Assembly: GCF_024006985.1 (NCBI RefSeq)
Contig: NZ_JAMXIB010000001.1
Coordinates: forward strand, 124,001 to 188,000
Reading direction: 5' to 3'
Source: Robiginitalea marina
GTDB taxonomy: Bacteria; Bacteroidota; Bacteroidia; Flavobacteriales; Flavobacteriaceae
Length of the DNA stretch: 64,000 nt
How positions within the stretch are numbered: the stretch's first letter is position 1; every line of letters starts with the position of its first letter. A program made the position numbers and the translations under genes. This document shows, piece after piece, positions 44,134 through 53,259 of this stretch. The notes under the pieces are model-generated. The model worked only from the letters and a program-made list of their open reading frames with translations, did no database searches and was not told the origin of the DNA.

Positions 44134-45015
44134 TTATTGCCTCTGTTGTTTTATTTTAAGAAGGAATGCAAGGACCTGCGCCCTCATACGGGCAATGATG
44201 TTGCCCTTTCGATATATTATTTGGTTTTTGAAGGTATAGACCCGATTAGCGAGCTTCTTTTTGTGCTCAAAATCGCCCCATCTCAAATCCATTTTGTCAT
44301 ATCCATGTTCAAAACACCACTGTATTTTTTTAACCAGCATTAATTTCCCCAAGCCATAGGACGCCATATCGTTTTTGAAGGTGGTAACTGCACTATCCAG
44401 AACGGTTCCTTTATGGTAATTCAGGGCGAGACTGATGGGGACCCCATTGCCATACATTACAAATAATGACGCCTTTTTAATAAGGATCAAATCGAATACC
44501 GAGTCCCTGTAAAAATCCCACCTTTGCAGGGCAGTGTGTTCGTCTGCATTTTCTGCGAAACGATCCCTGATCATTTCCTGGAAAGCATCCATTAAACGCT
44601 GATAGGATTTTTTTTCAATCTCACCGAAAAAGGCCTCAAAGGTTACGACGTGCTTTTCATCTAACCTCCTGAAGTCCCTGTTGATTTTTTTTAAGGCCCT
44701 CGATCCAAGCTGCTTTTTCAAATATTGGTCAGGGCTTTCAAAACCTGCAAAATCCAATAAATATCCAGATCTGTAGCATAGGGTAATTGCAGAATAGCCT
44801 TCCCTGAGTAATAGTTGACCAAAATCAAGGTAAGGGGGTATGCAGAAAATAAGACCAGTTCCCCATGGCTTTACCGAATGGAAGTCTTTATAGACGATTT
44901 GACCTGAGTCCTCAGCCTTGTCTGGCACTATGTAATATGAAGGGACCTGATCCTCTTCGAAGTAGGTAAAGAAGAAATTATCGCTTTTAAAACCCAATAA
45001 TCGCTTTAAAAACAT
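44134..45015 (-). CDS. GNAT-fold acyltransferase, CelD/BcsL type, paralogue 3 (outside the capsule locus)
   Basis: 293 residues, homologous by eye to the capsule-locus proteins at 5,125 and 6,319: LYRSGYLLDF-type strand, SRALKKINRDFRRLDEKHVV, ASLFVMYGNGVPISLALNYH, and WCFEHGYDKMDLRWGDFEHK, where the paralogues read WCLENGVASISFSKGDFYWK. It is shorter at both ends. AT content is higher than in flanking mnmE and dnaN. It stands alone, 10 kb beyond the end of the capsule genes, so it was either duplicated out of the locus or gained separately. Acyl donor and acceptor unknown. Confidence 0.72.
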   Translation of the reverse strand: MFLKRLLGFKSDNFFFTYFEEDQVPSYYIVPDKAEDSGQIVYKDFHSVKPWGTGLIFCIPPYLDFGQLLLREGYSAITLCYRSGYLLDFAGFESPDQYLKKQLGSRALKKINRDFRRLDEKHVVTFEAFFGEIEKKSYQRLMDAFQEMIRDRFAENADEHTALQRWDFYRDSVFDLILIKKASLFVMYGNGVPISLALNYHKGTVLDSAVTTFKNDMASYGLGKLMLVKKIQWCFEHGYDKMDLRWGDFEHKKKLANRVYTFKNQIIYRKGNIIARMRAQVLAFLLKIKQQRQ

Positions 45016-45060
45016 GATTAATTACAAGATTAAGGGAATTTATGTTAAATCTTTTAAACA

Positions 45061-45087
45061 AAAAAGGGCGGGATAAAACCGCCCTTT
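45061..45087 (-). terminator. Rho-independent terminator
   Basis: Stem AAAAGGGCGG / CCGCCCTTTT with a 7-base loop and T-runs on either side. It lies 27 bases after the stop of the thioester-type lipoprotein gene and separates it from the GNAT gene. Confidence 0.93.
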
Positions 45088-45113
45088 TTCAGAAAATTAT
45101 TGCAGATCTGGCA

Positions 45114-46265
45114 TTACTCTGAATCGTCAAACATAAAGTAAGTCGCCCAGTTATTGCCTGGGAAGTTTCCACAATCCCTTGATGCAGAATTCCGAGCCCA
45201 GGCTGTTTCTGAACAGCGTTCTTTGCATTCCACAGGGATTGGAATGATTATGGCTTGTTTGTTTGGAGTTGAACTTTCGTCTACAGGCACCAGGATTACC
45301 CCCACGAAATCTCCACAACCGGGAGTGTACCCGTTTTCTATAGCCTCCAGGGCCATCTGCCGAATCTCACCAGCACGGCCGAGGGTATCGTCATAATCAC
45401 CCAGGTTTAGTCCTGAACGCGTGGGTTCATCATCGATAAGGAGCCAAATAGCATTTTGGAAATCCCCAAAATTGTAAATGCCCCCAACGCCGGCACTTGT
45501 TGTTCCCAGGATCTCATCCTGGTTGTTCAGGAGCCAGTTAACAGCAGGCATGTTTTGTGGGTTTTCGAAAAGGGCCGGAGGAAAGTCCAGGCTGGAATAG
45601 ACTAAGGCGTCCTCTATACACTCCTGACCGATTCCCAGGTCAACATCCACGCACCAGGCTCCATATCCTCCTGAAAGCGCCATACCGTCAACCGTAACGT
45701 CAAAGTATGTTCCGCCGGCGTTTACTCCCTGGGCATCGATACAGAAATCGGCTACTTCGGGTAACTCAGGGACCACTATTTCCACGCACTTTACGACCGC
45801 ATGTGCGGCTATGTAAGCGCCTGTATTGGGAACCGTGTAGGTAACGCTGGAAGTACATTCGTGGTTTCCCTTATACTCGAACTGACCGGGTGGCGGATTT
45901 CCGTTGCCAGACATTGGAAAGTTTTCGGGAGAATCCACCACGGAAAGATGGGTTTCGGTAAGGCAATAACCGGAATTGACCGTGTAGGTAATGGTATATT
46001 CCCCATCAATGAGATCAACGGTTACCTTGCCAACCAGGGTGTGCTGGCCTGCATAAAGTTCAGCCTCCTTGACGGCATCACAAGGGGCGTTTTCAAAATC
46101 GAAGGAGGTACTTGAGACCGATTGATCATTGTTTTTGGTATTCTCCTTGCTTTTTTTGGCCTTTGCGGCAACCCCGTCCAATTCAACCTGGGAGCTGAGG
46201 TCCTCTTGTTCACAGGAGGTAAAGACCAGTCCCCCCAGCATTAGGAAAAAGAGTATTTTTTTCAT
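45114..46265 (-). CDS. Lipoprotein with probable Cys-Gln thioester-type domain
   Basis: 383 residues. Signal peptide with lipobox Cys18 (LVFTSCEQED), then a basic linker and a beta-rich Cys-containing domain (residues 55-170). The C-terminal half has YGAWCVDVDLGIG (Cys205), VNWLLNNQDEI and GDFQNAIWLLIDDEP (Gln270). The pair AWCVD and FQNAIW recalls the Cys and Gln that form an internal thioester in bacterial surface thioester domains, which bind host or surface amines covalently. The call rests on pattern recall only. It has 11 cysteines after the lipid-attached one, has its own terminator, and no partner gene is evident. Confidence 0.65.
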   Translation of the reverse strand: MKKILFFLMLGGLVFTSCEQEDLSSQVELDGVAAKAKKSKENTKNNDQSVSSTSFDFENAPCDAVKEAELYAGQHTLVGKVTVDLIDGEYTITYTVNSGYCLTETHLSVVDSPENFPMSGNGNPPPGQFEYKGNHECTSSVTYTVPNTGAYIAAHAVVKCVEIVVPELPEVADFCIDAQGVNAGGTYFDVTVDGMALSGGYGAWCVDVDLGIGQECIEDALVYSSLDFPPALFENPQNMPAVNWLLNNQDEILGTTSAGVGGIYNFGDFQNAIWLLIDDEPTRSGLNLGDYDDTLGRAGEIRQMALEAIENGYTPGCGDFVGVILVPVDESSTPNKQAIIIPIPVECKERCSETAWARNSASRDCGNFPGNNWATYFMFDDSE

Positions 46266-46450
46266 AAAGTTCAGTTTTGTGTTATTCTAGGTTAGGATAA
46301 AAAGCAATATAAAGGTAGTGGACTTATATCCTGGAAGTGCTTTTGATCGATGAGTAACAGCAAAACCCGTTCAGGGTAACGAAAGGCGCTAAGTGTCCTG
46401 AATACAGCTAATTAAGTAGGAAATATAAGCGGCTTTTTGAAGAAACCTCC

Positions 46451-47569
46451 TTAGGAATTCAACATCACCGGCATCACCAGCATGATAATTTCTTCCCCGG
46501 GGTCCAGGCCGTCCACCGGGGTGAGGATGCCGGCCCGGTTGGGCAGGCTCATCTCGAGGGACACCTCGTCGGAATCGAGGTTGCCCAGCATTTCGACCAA
46601 AAAGCGGGAGTTGAAGCCGATCTGCAGGTCGTCGCCCTGGTAGGAGCAGGTGAGTCTTTCCTCGGCCTTGTTGCTGTAATCGATGTCTTCGGCGGAAATA
46701 TTCAGTTCAGCCCCGGCGATTTTAAGCCGGATCTGGTGCGTGGTCTTGTTGGAGAAAATGGAAACCCGCCTTACGGAGCTGAGGAACTGCCCCCTGGATA
46801 TCACCAGTTGGTTCGGGTTTTCCCTGGGGATCACCGCCTCGTAATTCGGGTATTTCCCGTCGATCAGCCGGCAAACAAGCTCAGTATTCTCAAAGGAAAA
46901 TTTAGCATTGCTGTCGTTGTAGGCCACTACCACATCCTCCTCGCTGCCGGAAAGGATCCCTTTGAGCAGGTTGAGCGGTTTTTTGGGCATGATAAATTCC
47001 GTAACCGCTGGAGCGTGCACATCGGTCCGGCGGTATTTCACCAGTTTGTGGGCATCGGTGGCCACAAAAGTCAGGTGTTCCGGGGAAAACTGGAAGAAGA
47101 CCCCGCTCATTACCGGGCGAAGGTCGTCGTTACCTGCTGCAAAAAGGGTTTTGTTGATGGCGGAGGCCAGGATGTCGCCCTGTATCCGGGTGGTACTGGG
47201 GTCGGGCAGTTCCACGGCCTTGGGGAATTCCGCCCCGTCGGCGTAGGCCAGGGCGTATTTTCCATGGCTGGAACTGATTTCAACGGTATTGTTGTCTTCC
47301 ACCACAAAGGTGAGCGGCTGTTCCGGAAAGGTTTTAAGGGTATCCAACAAGAGGCGGGCAGGTAGGGCAATGGCCCCGTGGTCTTTGGAATCCACCTCCA
47401 GGACGGAACTCATGGTGGTCTCCAGGTCGGAGGCAGACACGGTGAGTTTCCCCTGGTCGAGGTCAAACAGGAAATTATCCAGGATGGGCAGGGTGTTGCT
47501 GCTGCTGATCACCCCTCCAAGGACTTGCAATTGCTTGAGGAGATAGGTGCTGGATACGATGAATTTCAT
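46451..47569 (-). CDS. dnaN: DNA polymerase III sliding clamp, beta subunit
   Basis: 372 residues, normal length, three clamp domains. It begins MKFIVSSTYLLKQLQVLGGVI and ends LVMPVMLNS, the usual C-terminus MPM/VxL. The middle has GVFFQFSPEHLTFVATDAHKLVKY. It tethers the replicative polymerase to DNA. It lies 110 bases after gldG and has its own likely promoter in that gap, so it may be transcribed both alone and from upstream. Confidence 0.97.
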   Translation of the reverse strand: MKFIVSSTYLLKQLQVLGGVISSSNTLPILDNFLFDLDQGKLTVSASDLETTMSSVLEVDSKDHGAIALPARLLLDTLKTFPEQPLTFVVEDNNTVEISSSHGKYALAYADGAEFPKAVELPDPSTTRIQGDILASAINKTLFAAGNDDLRPVMSGVFFQFSPEHLTFVATDAHKLVKYRRTDVHAPAVTEFIMPKKPLNLLKGILSGSEEDVVVAYNDSNAKFSFENTELVCRLIDGKYPNYEAVIPRENPNQLVISRGQFLSSVRRVSIFSNKTTHQIRLKIAGAELNISAEDIDYSNKAEERLTCSYQGDDLQIGFNSRFLVEMLGNLDSDEVSLEMSLPNRAGILTPVDGLDPGEEIIMLVMPVMLNS

Positions 47570-47633
47570 AGGCTCTTAAACTTTCGTCTGGTGATCAATA
47601 ACCGCAAGCCCCATTGGCTTGGGGCACGCCAGA

Positions 47634-47641
47634 CAAATATA
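47634..47641 (-). promoter_or_regulatory. Candidate -7 element of dnaN
   Basis: The minus strand reads TATATTTG, 64 bases before the dnaN start. The predicted leader can form a GC-rich hairpin (GCCCCA / TGGGGC, 47,608-47,625). Confidence 0.5.
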
Positions 47642-47679
47642 TCCCAAATGGCGGTGGATGGAAAACAAACTTATTAACA

Positions 47680-49350
47680 TTACTTCCCGTACCGGCGGCG
47701 CCTCAGCCCATTGAAAACCACCCCCAGTAAAAGGATGAGCCCCACGGGAATACCGATGTTCAGAAGCTGCCACCGGGTTTTTCCGGCTGCGATTTTTTCC
47801 GGGTCCAACAGGGGGATAGACACTTTTTTGTTTCGGATGTTTATAAGTCCGGTATCTTCCAGGAGGTAGTTCATGGCATTCACCAGGAATTCCCTGTTGC
47901 CGTAAAAATTATTGGTCCATTTGTCGTACCCCAGTTCCAGGGGCCGGCCATTGCGGAGCTGGTTGGCGACAAGGTCGCCGTCGCCGATCACGATCATGCG
48001 GTTTTCAGGGCCCTCTTCCACAAAACCGGGCAATTCCAGCGGCCTGACCCGGTTCTTATAGGCCGAGGTAAAGCGCCCCTCCACCAGCACGGCCAGGGGG
48101 TAATTCCCAGGGGTGTAGGTGCTGCGGTCCGGTTCCCTGCTGATCGCATCCAACCCGATAATCTTGGGGGTCCCCTCCACACGGGAAAGGGGGGAGGATG
48201 CGTAAAGCACCGTCTTCCTGTACGGGTTTGGGAGGGTGTCGATGCTGCTGGCAAATTGCATCCGCAAAGCCTCGGTATTGGTGTTTATCGGGTGGTCTTC
48301 CCGGGAAAACACCATGGGGTGGTAAACCCATGGCACCGGGTCGTACTGGGCGTTGTTCCCTTCCCCTGCAGCAAGCACGATTTGGGTGGCGTAAAGGTCG
48401 TTCACCAGGTTCGGGTTTAGCCTGATCCCATAGCGAAAAAGCAAATCGCCAAGGCCGAGGTCCCTGGGCAGGGCGACTGCCTCCCCGTCGCGGTTCAGCA
48501 GGCTGTCGAGTTCCATGGCTACCCCGTCGAGCAACCACAGCGATTTCCCACCGGAAACCATATACTGGTCCAGGACATATTTTTCTGCCTCCGTAAAGGC
48601 TTCCGTGGGTTTGGCCATCAGGACCGCATCAAACCGCTTGAGGGTCTCTACCGTCTTTTCAGGGGCCGTGTCCACCGAATCGAGGGTGAAGGGGGCGAGG
48701 TTGTAATAGCCTTTCAGGGCGGTGAGGTAATCAGCCAGGTAAATGTCTGCCAGTTGCCCGTTACCCTTAAGTACTGCAATGGTTTTCTTTTCGCTTAACC
48801 CGAGTTTTGTAAAGGCATCGGCAAAGGCGTATTCCAGGTTTTGAATGGAGGCATTTACGCGCTCTTCGGTGGAGGCCCCGAGTTGGTTTTTCAGCAGGGC
48901 GACCTTTTCCGTTTTGTCCCCGAACGTTACCAGGGCCCAGGGGAACACGACTTCCTGGGAAACCCTGTTGTTTTCCTCGACGGTAACGCTGGCCGGGCGC
49001 AACCCGCCTGATTGCAGGGCGCGGAGGGTTTCCTCGTCATCTGCCCCGGAGGCCATGGGGTCGGTAAAGGAAACCTCCAGGGCGCGGTGGTACTGGGCAA
49101 ACTGTTCGAGCAACAGCCGGGTTTCCTGCTGCAGGCGGGCGAATTCCGGGGGGAGTTCTCCATCGAGCAGGATTTGCACGCCAACCGGGCCTTCCAGGGC
49201 TTCGGCAGCACGGATGCTCTGGGGGGCAAGGGTAAAGCGGTGGTCTTCGGTAAGGTCCCACCGGGTATAGGCCAGTTCCGAAACCGCGTTGACGGCGACC
49301 AGGGCGACCAGGGCAAGGAGCCCTTTAAGGGCCGGGGATTTCCTGTTCAT
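47680..49350 (-). CDS. gldG: Gliding motility-associated ABC transporter substrate-binding protein GldG
   Basis: 556 residues. An N-terminal membrane anchor (LKGLLALVALVAVNAVSELAY) is followed by TRWDLTEDHRFTLAPQS, a signature of GldG-type proteins, then a large periplasmic domain and a C-terminal membrane segment (LLNIGIPVGLILLLGVVFNGL) with a basic tail. With GldA and GldF it forms an ABC transporter linked to gliding in flavobacteria. Its start overlaps the gldF stop by 4 bases. gldA is not in the window. Confidence 0.93.
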   Translation of the reverse strand: MNRKSPALKGLLALVALVAVNAVSELAYTRWDLTEDHRFTLAPQSIRAAEALEGPVGVQILLDGELPPEFARLQQETRLLLEQFAQYHRALEVSFTDPMASGADDEETLRALQSGGLRPASVTVEENNRVSQEVVFPWALVTFGDKTEKVALLKNQLGASTEERVNASIQNLEYAFADAFTKLGLSEKKTIAVLKGNGQLADIYLADYLTALKGYYNLAPFTLDSVDTAPEKTVETLKRFDAVLMAKPTEAFTEAEKYVLDQYMVSGGKSLWLLDGVAMELDSLLNRDGEAVALPRDLGLGDLLFRYGIRLNPNLVNDLYATQIVLAAGEGNNAQYDPVPWVYHPMVFSREDHPINTNTEALRMQFASSIDTLPNPYRKTVLYASSPLSRVEGTPKIIGLDAISREPDRSTYTPGNYPLAVLVEGRFTSAYKNRVRPLELPGFVEEGPENRMIVIGDGDLVANQLRNGRPLELGYDKWTNNFYGNREFLVNAMNYLLEDTGLINIRNKKVSIPLLDPEKIAAGKTRWQLLNIGIPVGLILLLGVVFNGLRRRRYGK

Positions 49351-50078
49351 CGTTTCAACCCGTTTAGTTGTTTCACGCTCAGGTACAGGAAAAAGAGGGT
49401 CAGGGAGAGGAAGTAAACCAGGTCCCTGCTATCGAGGATGCCCTGGCTGATCCTTTCATAATGCGCCTTCATCCCCAATTTTTGTACCCACAGGGCCGTT
49501 TGTCCTTCGTCAAAAAGGGTCGAAAGGGCTTCGAACCCGTAATAGAGGAGGAAGCAGAGCAAAACGCCCCCCATAAAGGAGGCTATCTGGTTTTCCGTTA
49601 GGGTGGAGGTAAATTGCCCGATGGCCGTATAGACCCCCATCAGGAAAACCAGGCCGGCATATGACCCGGTGACCAACCCCGCATCGAAGTTCCCCGGTTC
49701 GGTGCCCAGTTCGTACAGCGTCGCCACATAAAGTACCGTAGGAACGACGGCCAGCAGTACCAGGGCCAAAGCCCCCAGGTACTTGCCCAGCACCAGCAAA
49801 GCGACCGGCAGGGGTTTGCTCAGCAACAGCTCCAGGGTCCCCAGTTTGCGTTCCTCCGCAAAAGACCGCATGGTCAGCGCCGGGATCAGCAGCAGGAAGA
49901 TCCATGGGGCCAGCAGGAAAAACAACCCGAGGTTGGCAAACCCATGGTCAAAAATATTAAAGGGCCCCCGGAACACCCACAGGAAAAGGCCGGTGAGCAC
50001 AAGGAACAACCCCATGACCAGGTACCCCACCGGGGAGGTGAAAAAGGATGCTATTTCTTTTCTAAAAACAGACCACAT
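49347..50078 (-). CDS. gldF: Gliding motility-associated ABC transporter permease GldF
   Basis: 243 residues with six hydrophobic segments. The N-terminus MWSVFRKEIASFFTSPVGYLVMGLF and FAEERKLGTLELLLSKPLP are typical of the ABC-2/GldF permease. It is the membrane partner of GldG. It lies 20 bases after the monooxygenase-like gene, suggesting one operon with the two upstream genes. Confidence 0.95.
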   Translation of the reverse strand: MWSVFRKEIASFFTSPVGYLVMGLFLVLTGLFLWVFRGPFNIFDHGFANLGLFFLLAPWIFLLLIPALTMRSFAEERKLGTLELLLSKPLPVALLVLGKYLGALALVLLAVVPTVLYVATLYELGTEPGNFDAGLVTGSYAGLVFLMGVYTAIGQFTSTLTENQIASFMGGVLLCFLLYYGFEALSTLFDEGQTALWVQKLGMKAHYERISQGILDSRDLVYFLSLTLFFLYLSVKQLNGLKR

Positions 50079-50098
50079 GGCAGTTTTTTTAACTCGGT

Positions 50099-50386
50099 TT
50101 AGTCTATCCGGTCCAGGGTCCAGGCCCGGGGCTTTTCTGCAAAAAGCAAGCGGGTCCGGCCCCAGACTTCCCTGAAAAAGTCGGAATTCCGGTAGGCTTC
50201 CAGGGCGCTTTCCGATTCCCAGCGGCTATAGGTGAAAAAGACACCGGGGTTGGACCCGTCCCGCAGGAGTTCCAGGTACATGCACCCGGGAAAGGCCCGG
50301 ATAGATTCCTTATTCGCTTCAAAAATGCGCTCAAAACTAGGGATATTTTCCGGTTCGAAAGTCATCTGTACAATGCGCGTCACCAT
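50099..50386 (-). CDS. Antibiotic biosynthesis monooxygenase-like (ABM) small protein
   Basis: 95 residues from the ATG at 50,386 (MVTRIVQMTFEP), one base after the stop of the preceding gene; the longer frame from 50,461 only overlaps that gene. The ferredoxin-like ABM fold is suggested by FPGCMYLELLRDGSNPGVFFTYSRW and WESESALEAYRNSDFF. The family includes quinol monooxygenases and heme-degrading proteins; substrate unknown. It sits between the SAM hydroxide adenosyltransferase gene and gldF. Confidence 0.85.
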   Translation of the reverse strand: MVTRIVQMTFEPENIPSFERIFEANKESIRAFPGCMYLELLRDGSNPGVFFTYSRWESESALEAYRNSDFFREVWGRTRLLFAEKPRAWTLDRID

Positions 50387-50387
50387 G

Positions 50388-51218
50388 CTATGAAAAATTG
50401 ATGCGGACCGTATCCCTATAATCCAGGCCGAGCAGGGTGGAGGCCCCTCCCACAGTGCCAAGGTTGCTTTTATAGATGGCCAGTTCGATATAGCCTGAAG
50501 AATTGAAGAGCGCCAGCAGGTCGCCCGGCCCCCGCCGCTGCGACTTGTCGAGCTTGAAATTTACGAAGTCGCTGTATTTCTGGTAAATTTCGGTGACCTT
50601 TTTGTTGCGCGCCTCCAGGGTGAATTTCCGGCCTTTGCGATAAGCTTCGAAGAGGCTCCTGTGGATGTTCGAGACCACATTGCCGTAATTATCTATATAC
50701 AGTACACTGCCGATGATGGCGTCGCCATTTTCGGTGATCCGGGGGGTGAGTTCCCGGATGGACCGTACCTCTGAAAATGGCTTTCCCACTACTTCGAGGG
50801 TCCCGCCCCGTGCCAGGTGGCAGGCCACCGGCACAAAGATGTCCAGCACGGGAAAAACCGTTTCCGGGCTGTTGGGCAGGTTTATCTCCACGACCTTGTC
50901 GGGGGTAACTTCTTCGATAATCAGGCTGATGACCCCATTGTCGGCCGTGATGAAAAAATGCCCGTCCACGGCAAGGGCCAGGTGGGTGGTTTCTGCCGTC
51001 CGCTCCGAATCGACCCCTACTATATGGATCGTCCCTTCAGGAAAGGCGCGGTAGGCATTTTTGAGCAGGTAGGCACATTCCTGTATATGGAACGGACTGA
51101 CCAGGTGGGAAATATCAACAATAGTGGCCCCGGGCAGTTCCTTGTGGATGTGCCCCTTTATGGCTCCCACGAAATGGTCTTTTAACCCAAAATCAGTGGT
51201 CAGGGTGATAATTGGCAT
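50388..51218 (-). CDS. SAM hydroxide adenosyltransferase family protein (DUF62)
   Basis: 276 residues. MPIITLTTDFGLKDHFVGAIKG at the N-terminus has the conserved Asp and Thr of the SAM-dependent halogenase/hydroxide adenosyltransferase family. FHIQECAYLLKNAYRAFPEG, HFFITADNGVIS and YIDNYGNVVSNI follow. Characterised members hydrolyse SAM to adenosine and methionine. It is the first gene of the run leading to gldF and gldG, and it shares a 126-base divergent region with phoH. Confidence 0.93.
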   Translation of the reverse strand: MPIITLTTDFGLKDHFVGAIKGHIHKELPGATIVDISHLVSPFHIQECAYLLKNAYRAFPEGTIHIVGVDSERTAETTHLALAVDGHFFITADNGVISLIIEEVTPDKVVEINLPNSPETVFPVLDIFVPVACHLARGGTLEVVGKPFSEVRSIRELTPRITENGDAIIGSVLYIDNYGNVVSNIHRSLFEAYRKGRKFTLEARNKKVTEIYQKYSDFVNFKLDKSQRRGPGDLLALFNSSGYIELAIYKSNLGTVGGASTLLGLDYRDTVRINFS

Positions 51219-51263
51219 GGGGCGCTGTTGATATTTTTTTAAGGGGTCAATCTGAATTTTACG

Positions 51264-51284
51264 TAAGTTTGTTCAGCAAAATTA
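51264..51284. promoter_or_regulatory. Overlapping divergent promoters of phoH and the SAM hydroxide adenosyltransferase gene
   Basis: TAAGTTTG (51,264-51,271, plus) lies 73 bases before phoH. TAATTTTG on the minus strand (51,277-51,284) lies 58 bases before the other gene and has a TTTG 17 bases upstream. The two -7 elements are 5 bases apart, so the transcripts probably compete. Confidence 0.55.
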
Positions 51285-51344
51285 CACAAAAAACGGCGGC
51301 GCAAAGCCTGGCTTACTTCGGCACTTATAAACACTTTTTGGTTT

Positions 51345-52298
51345 TTGAACGAACTCACTCTCGACCTCACCGATATTAACCCCAGGGATTTTTTTGGGGA
51401 CCGCAATGCCAACATCGACCTGCTGAAAAAATCGTTTCCCAGGCTAAAAATCGTGGCCAGGGGAAACCGCATTAAGGTCTATGGGGAGCCCCCGATGCTG
51501 GGGGAATTTGAACAGCAATTCCAGAAGCTTACCGATCATTTTTCCCGGTATAACAAGATCGATGAAAATGCCATAGAGCGCATCCTCGAGAGCCCTGCGG
51601 ATGAACAGTATGAATCTGCGGAGGGCAGTGGGGAAGTGCTCGTGCACGGGGTAAGTGGCCGGCTGGTGCGGGCCATGACGGCAAACCAGCGCAGGCTGGT
51701 CGACGCCATGTCGAAAAACGATATGGTCTTTGCCATAGGCCCGGCGGGTACCGGGAAGACGTATACCGGGGTGGCCCTTGCGGTGCGTGCCCTTAAAAAC
51801 AAACAGGTCAAGCGGATCATCCTCACGCGCCCTGCGGTGGAGGCCGGGGAAAACCTGGGTTTTTTGCCGGGTGACCTGAAAGAAAAGCTGGACCCCTACA
51901 TGCAACCGCTGTACGATGCCCTGCGCGACATGATCCCTTCCGAAAAGCTGGTAAAGCTCCTGGAGGACGGCACCATACAAATCGCCCCCATGGCCTTTAT
52001 GCGGGGAAGGACCCTCGACAATGCCTTCGTAATCCTCGACGAGGCCCAGAATACCACCCATGCCCAGATGAAGATGTTCCTTACCCGGATGGGCAAGAAT
52101 GCCAAGTTCCTGCTTACCGGCGACCCGGGGCAGATCGACCTGCCAAGGCGGGTAATTTCAGGCCTGAAGGAAGCCCTGCTGATCCTCAAGAACATCAAAG
52201 GCATTGAAATGGTCTACCTGGACGACAAGGACGTCATCCGCCACAGGCTGGTCAAAAAGGTCATTGACGCTTACAAAGACATAGAACACCAGAACTGA
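51345..52298 (+). CDS. phoH: PhoH-like ATPase
   Basis: 317 residues from a TTG start ([18 protein letters not shown]), which matches the normal family start; no ATG is available there. An N-terminal KH-like segment (residues 10-70) is followed by the PhoH ATPase domain: Walker A GPAGTGKT at residues 132-139, [21 protein letters not shown], Walker [13 protein letters not shown], and [12 protein letters not shown]. The family is linked to RNA metabolism. purC follows after 2 bases. Confidence 0.95.
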   Translation: MNELTLDLTDINPRDFFGDRNANIDLLKKSFPRLKIVARGNRIKVYGEPPMLGEFEQQFQKLTDHFSRYNKIDENAIERILESPADEQYESAEGSGEVLVHGVSGRLVRAMTANQRRLVDAMSKNDMVFAIGPAGTGKTYTGVALAVRALKNKQVKRIILTRPAVEAGENLGFLPGDLKEKLDPYMQPLYDALRDMIPSEKLVKLLEDGTIQIAPMAFMRGRTLDNAFVILDEAQNTTHAQMKMFLTRMGKNAKFLLTGDPGQIDLPRRVISGLKEALLILKNIKGIEMVYLDDKDVIRHRLVKKVIDAYKDIEHQN

Positions 52299-52300
52299 AC

Positions 52301-53254
52301 ATGAGCCAGACCCTCACCGGCACGGATTTCCATTTTCCCGGCCAGCAAAAGGTATATAAAGGAAAAGTACGGGAGGTTTACCACCTGGATAACGACCTGT
52401 TGGTAGTCATCGCCACCGACCGGCTTTCCGCCTTCGACGTGGTGATGCCCAAAGGCATTCCCTACAAGGGGCAAATCCTCAACCAGATTGCGCACCGGAT
52501 GATGCAGGCCACTGCGGACCTGGTGCCCAACTGGGTCACGGCAGTACCGGACCCGAATGTAACCGTGGGGGTAAAATGTGAACCCTTTAAGGTGGAAATG
52601 GTGATCCGGGGATACCTGGCCGGCCACGCTGCCCGGGAATACAAGGCCGGCAAACGGATGCTTTGTGGCGTCTCCCTGCCGGAAGGGATGCGGGAAAATG
52701 ATCCTTTTCCGGAGCCCATCATCACCCCGGCCACCAAGGCGGAGAAAGGGGACCACGACGAGGATATTTCCCGGGAAGGCATCCTTGAGCGCGGCCTTGT
52801 GAGTGAGCACGATTACCAGATCCTTGAAAGGTATACCCGGGCCCTGTTCCAAAGGGGCACCGAACTGGCTGCCAGCAAGGGGCTTTTGCTGGTCGATACC
52901 AAATATGAGTTTGGCAAAGGCCCCGACGGCACCATACGGCTTATCGATGAAATCCATACGCCGGATTCCTCCAGGTATTTCTACGCCGACGGCTACCAGC
53001 AGCGGCAGGAAAGGGGTGAGCCCCAGCGGCAGCTATCCAAGGAATTTGTGAGGCAATGGCTTATTTCCAAAGGCTTCCAGGGCCTTCAGGGGCAGGTGCT
53101 TCCCGAGATGGATGACTCCTATATCGCTTCGATTTCCGAGCGGTATATCGAGCTGTTCGAACAGATTTTAGGGGAACCCTTTGTAATGGCCGACACTTCA
53201 GAGATCCGCCAGCGTATAGAGCGCAACGTCCTTCGGTATCTGGAAGGCCTGTAG
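52301..53254 (+). CDS. purC: Phosphoribosylaminoimidazole-succinocarboxamide synthase
   Basis: 317 residues, the longer (yeast-like) SAICAR synthetase form common in Bacteroidota. Motifs: [51 protein letters not shown], and [19 protein letters not shown]. It joins aspartate to CAIR in purine synthesis. It begins 2 bases after the phoH stop and is convergent with the exonuclease gene 5 bases away. Confidence 0.97.
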   Translation: MSQTLTGTDFHFPGQQKVYKGKVREVYHLDNDLLVVIATDRLSAFDVVMPKGIPYKGQILNQIAHRMMQATADLVPNWVTAVPDPNVTVGVKCEPFKVEMVIRGYLAGHAAREYKAGKRMLCGVSLPEGMRENDPFPEPIITPATKAEKGDHDEDISREGILERGLVSEHDYQILERYTRALFQRGTELAASKGLLLVDTKYEFGKGPDGTIRLIDEIHTPDSSRYFYADGYQQRQERGEPQRQLSKEFVRQWLISKGFQGLQGQVLPEMDDSYIASISERYIELFEQILGEPFVMADTSEIRQRIERNVLRYLEGL

Positions 53255-53259
53255 TTCCC

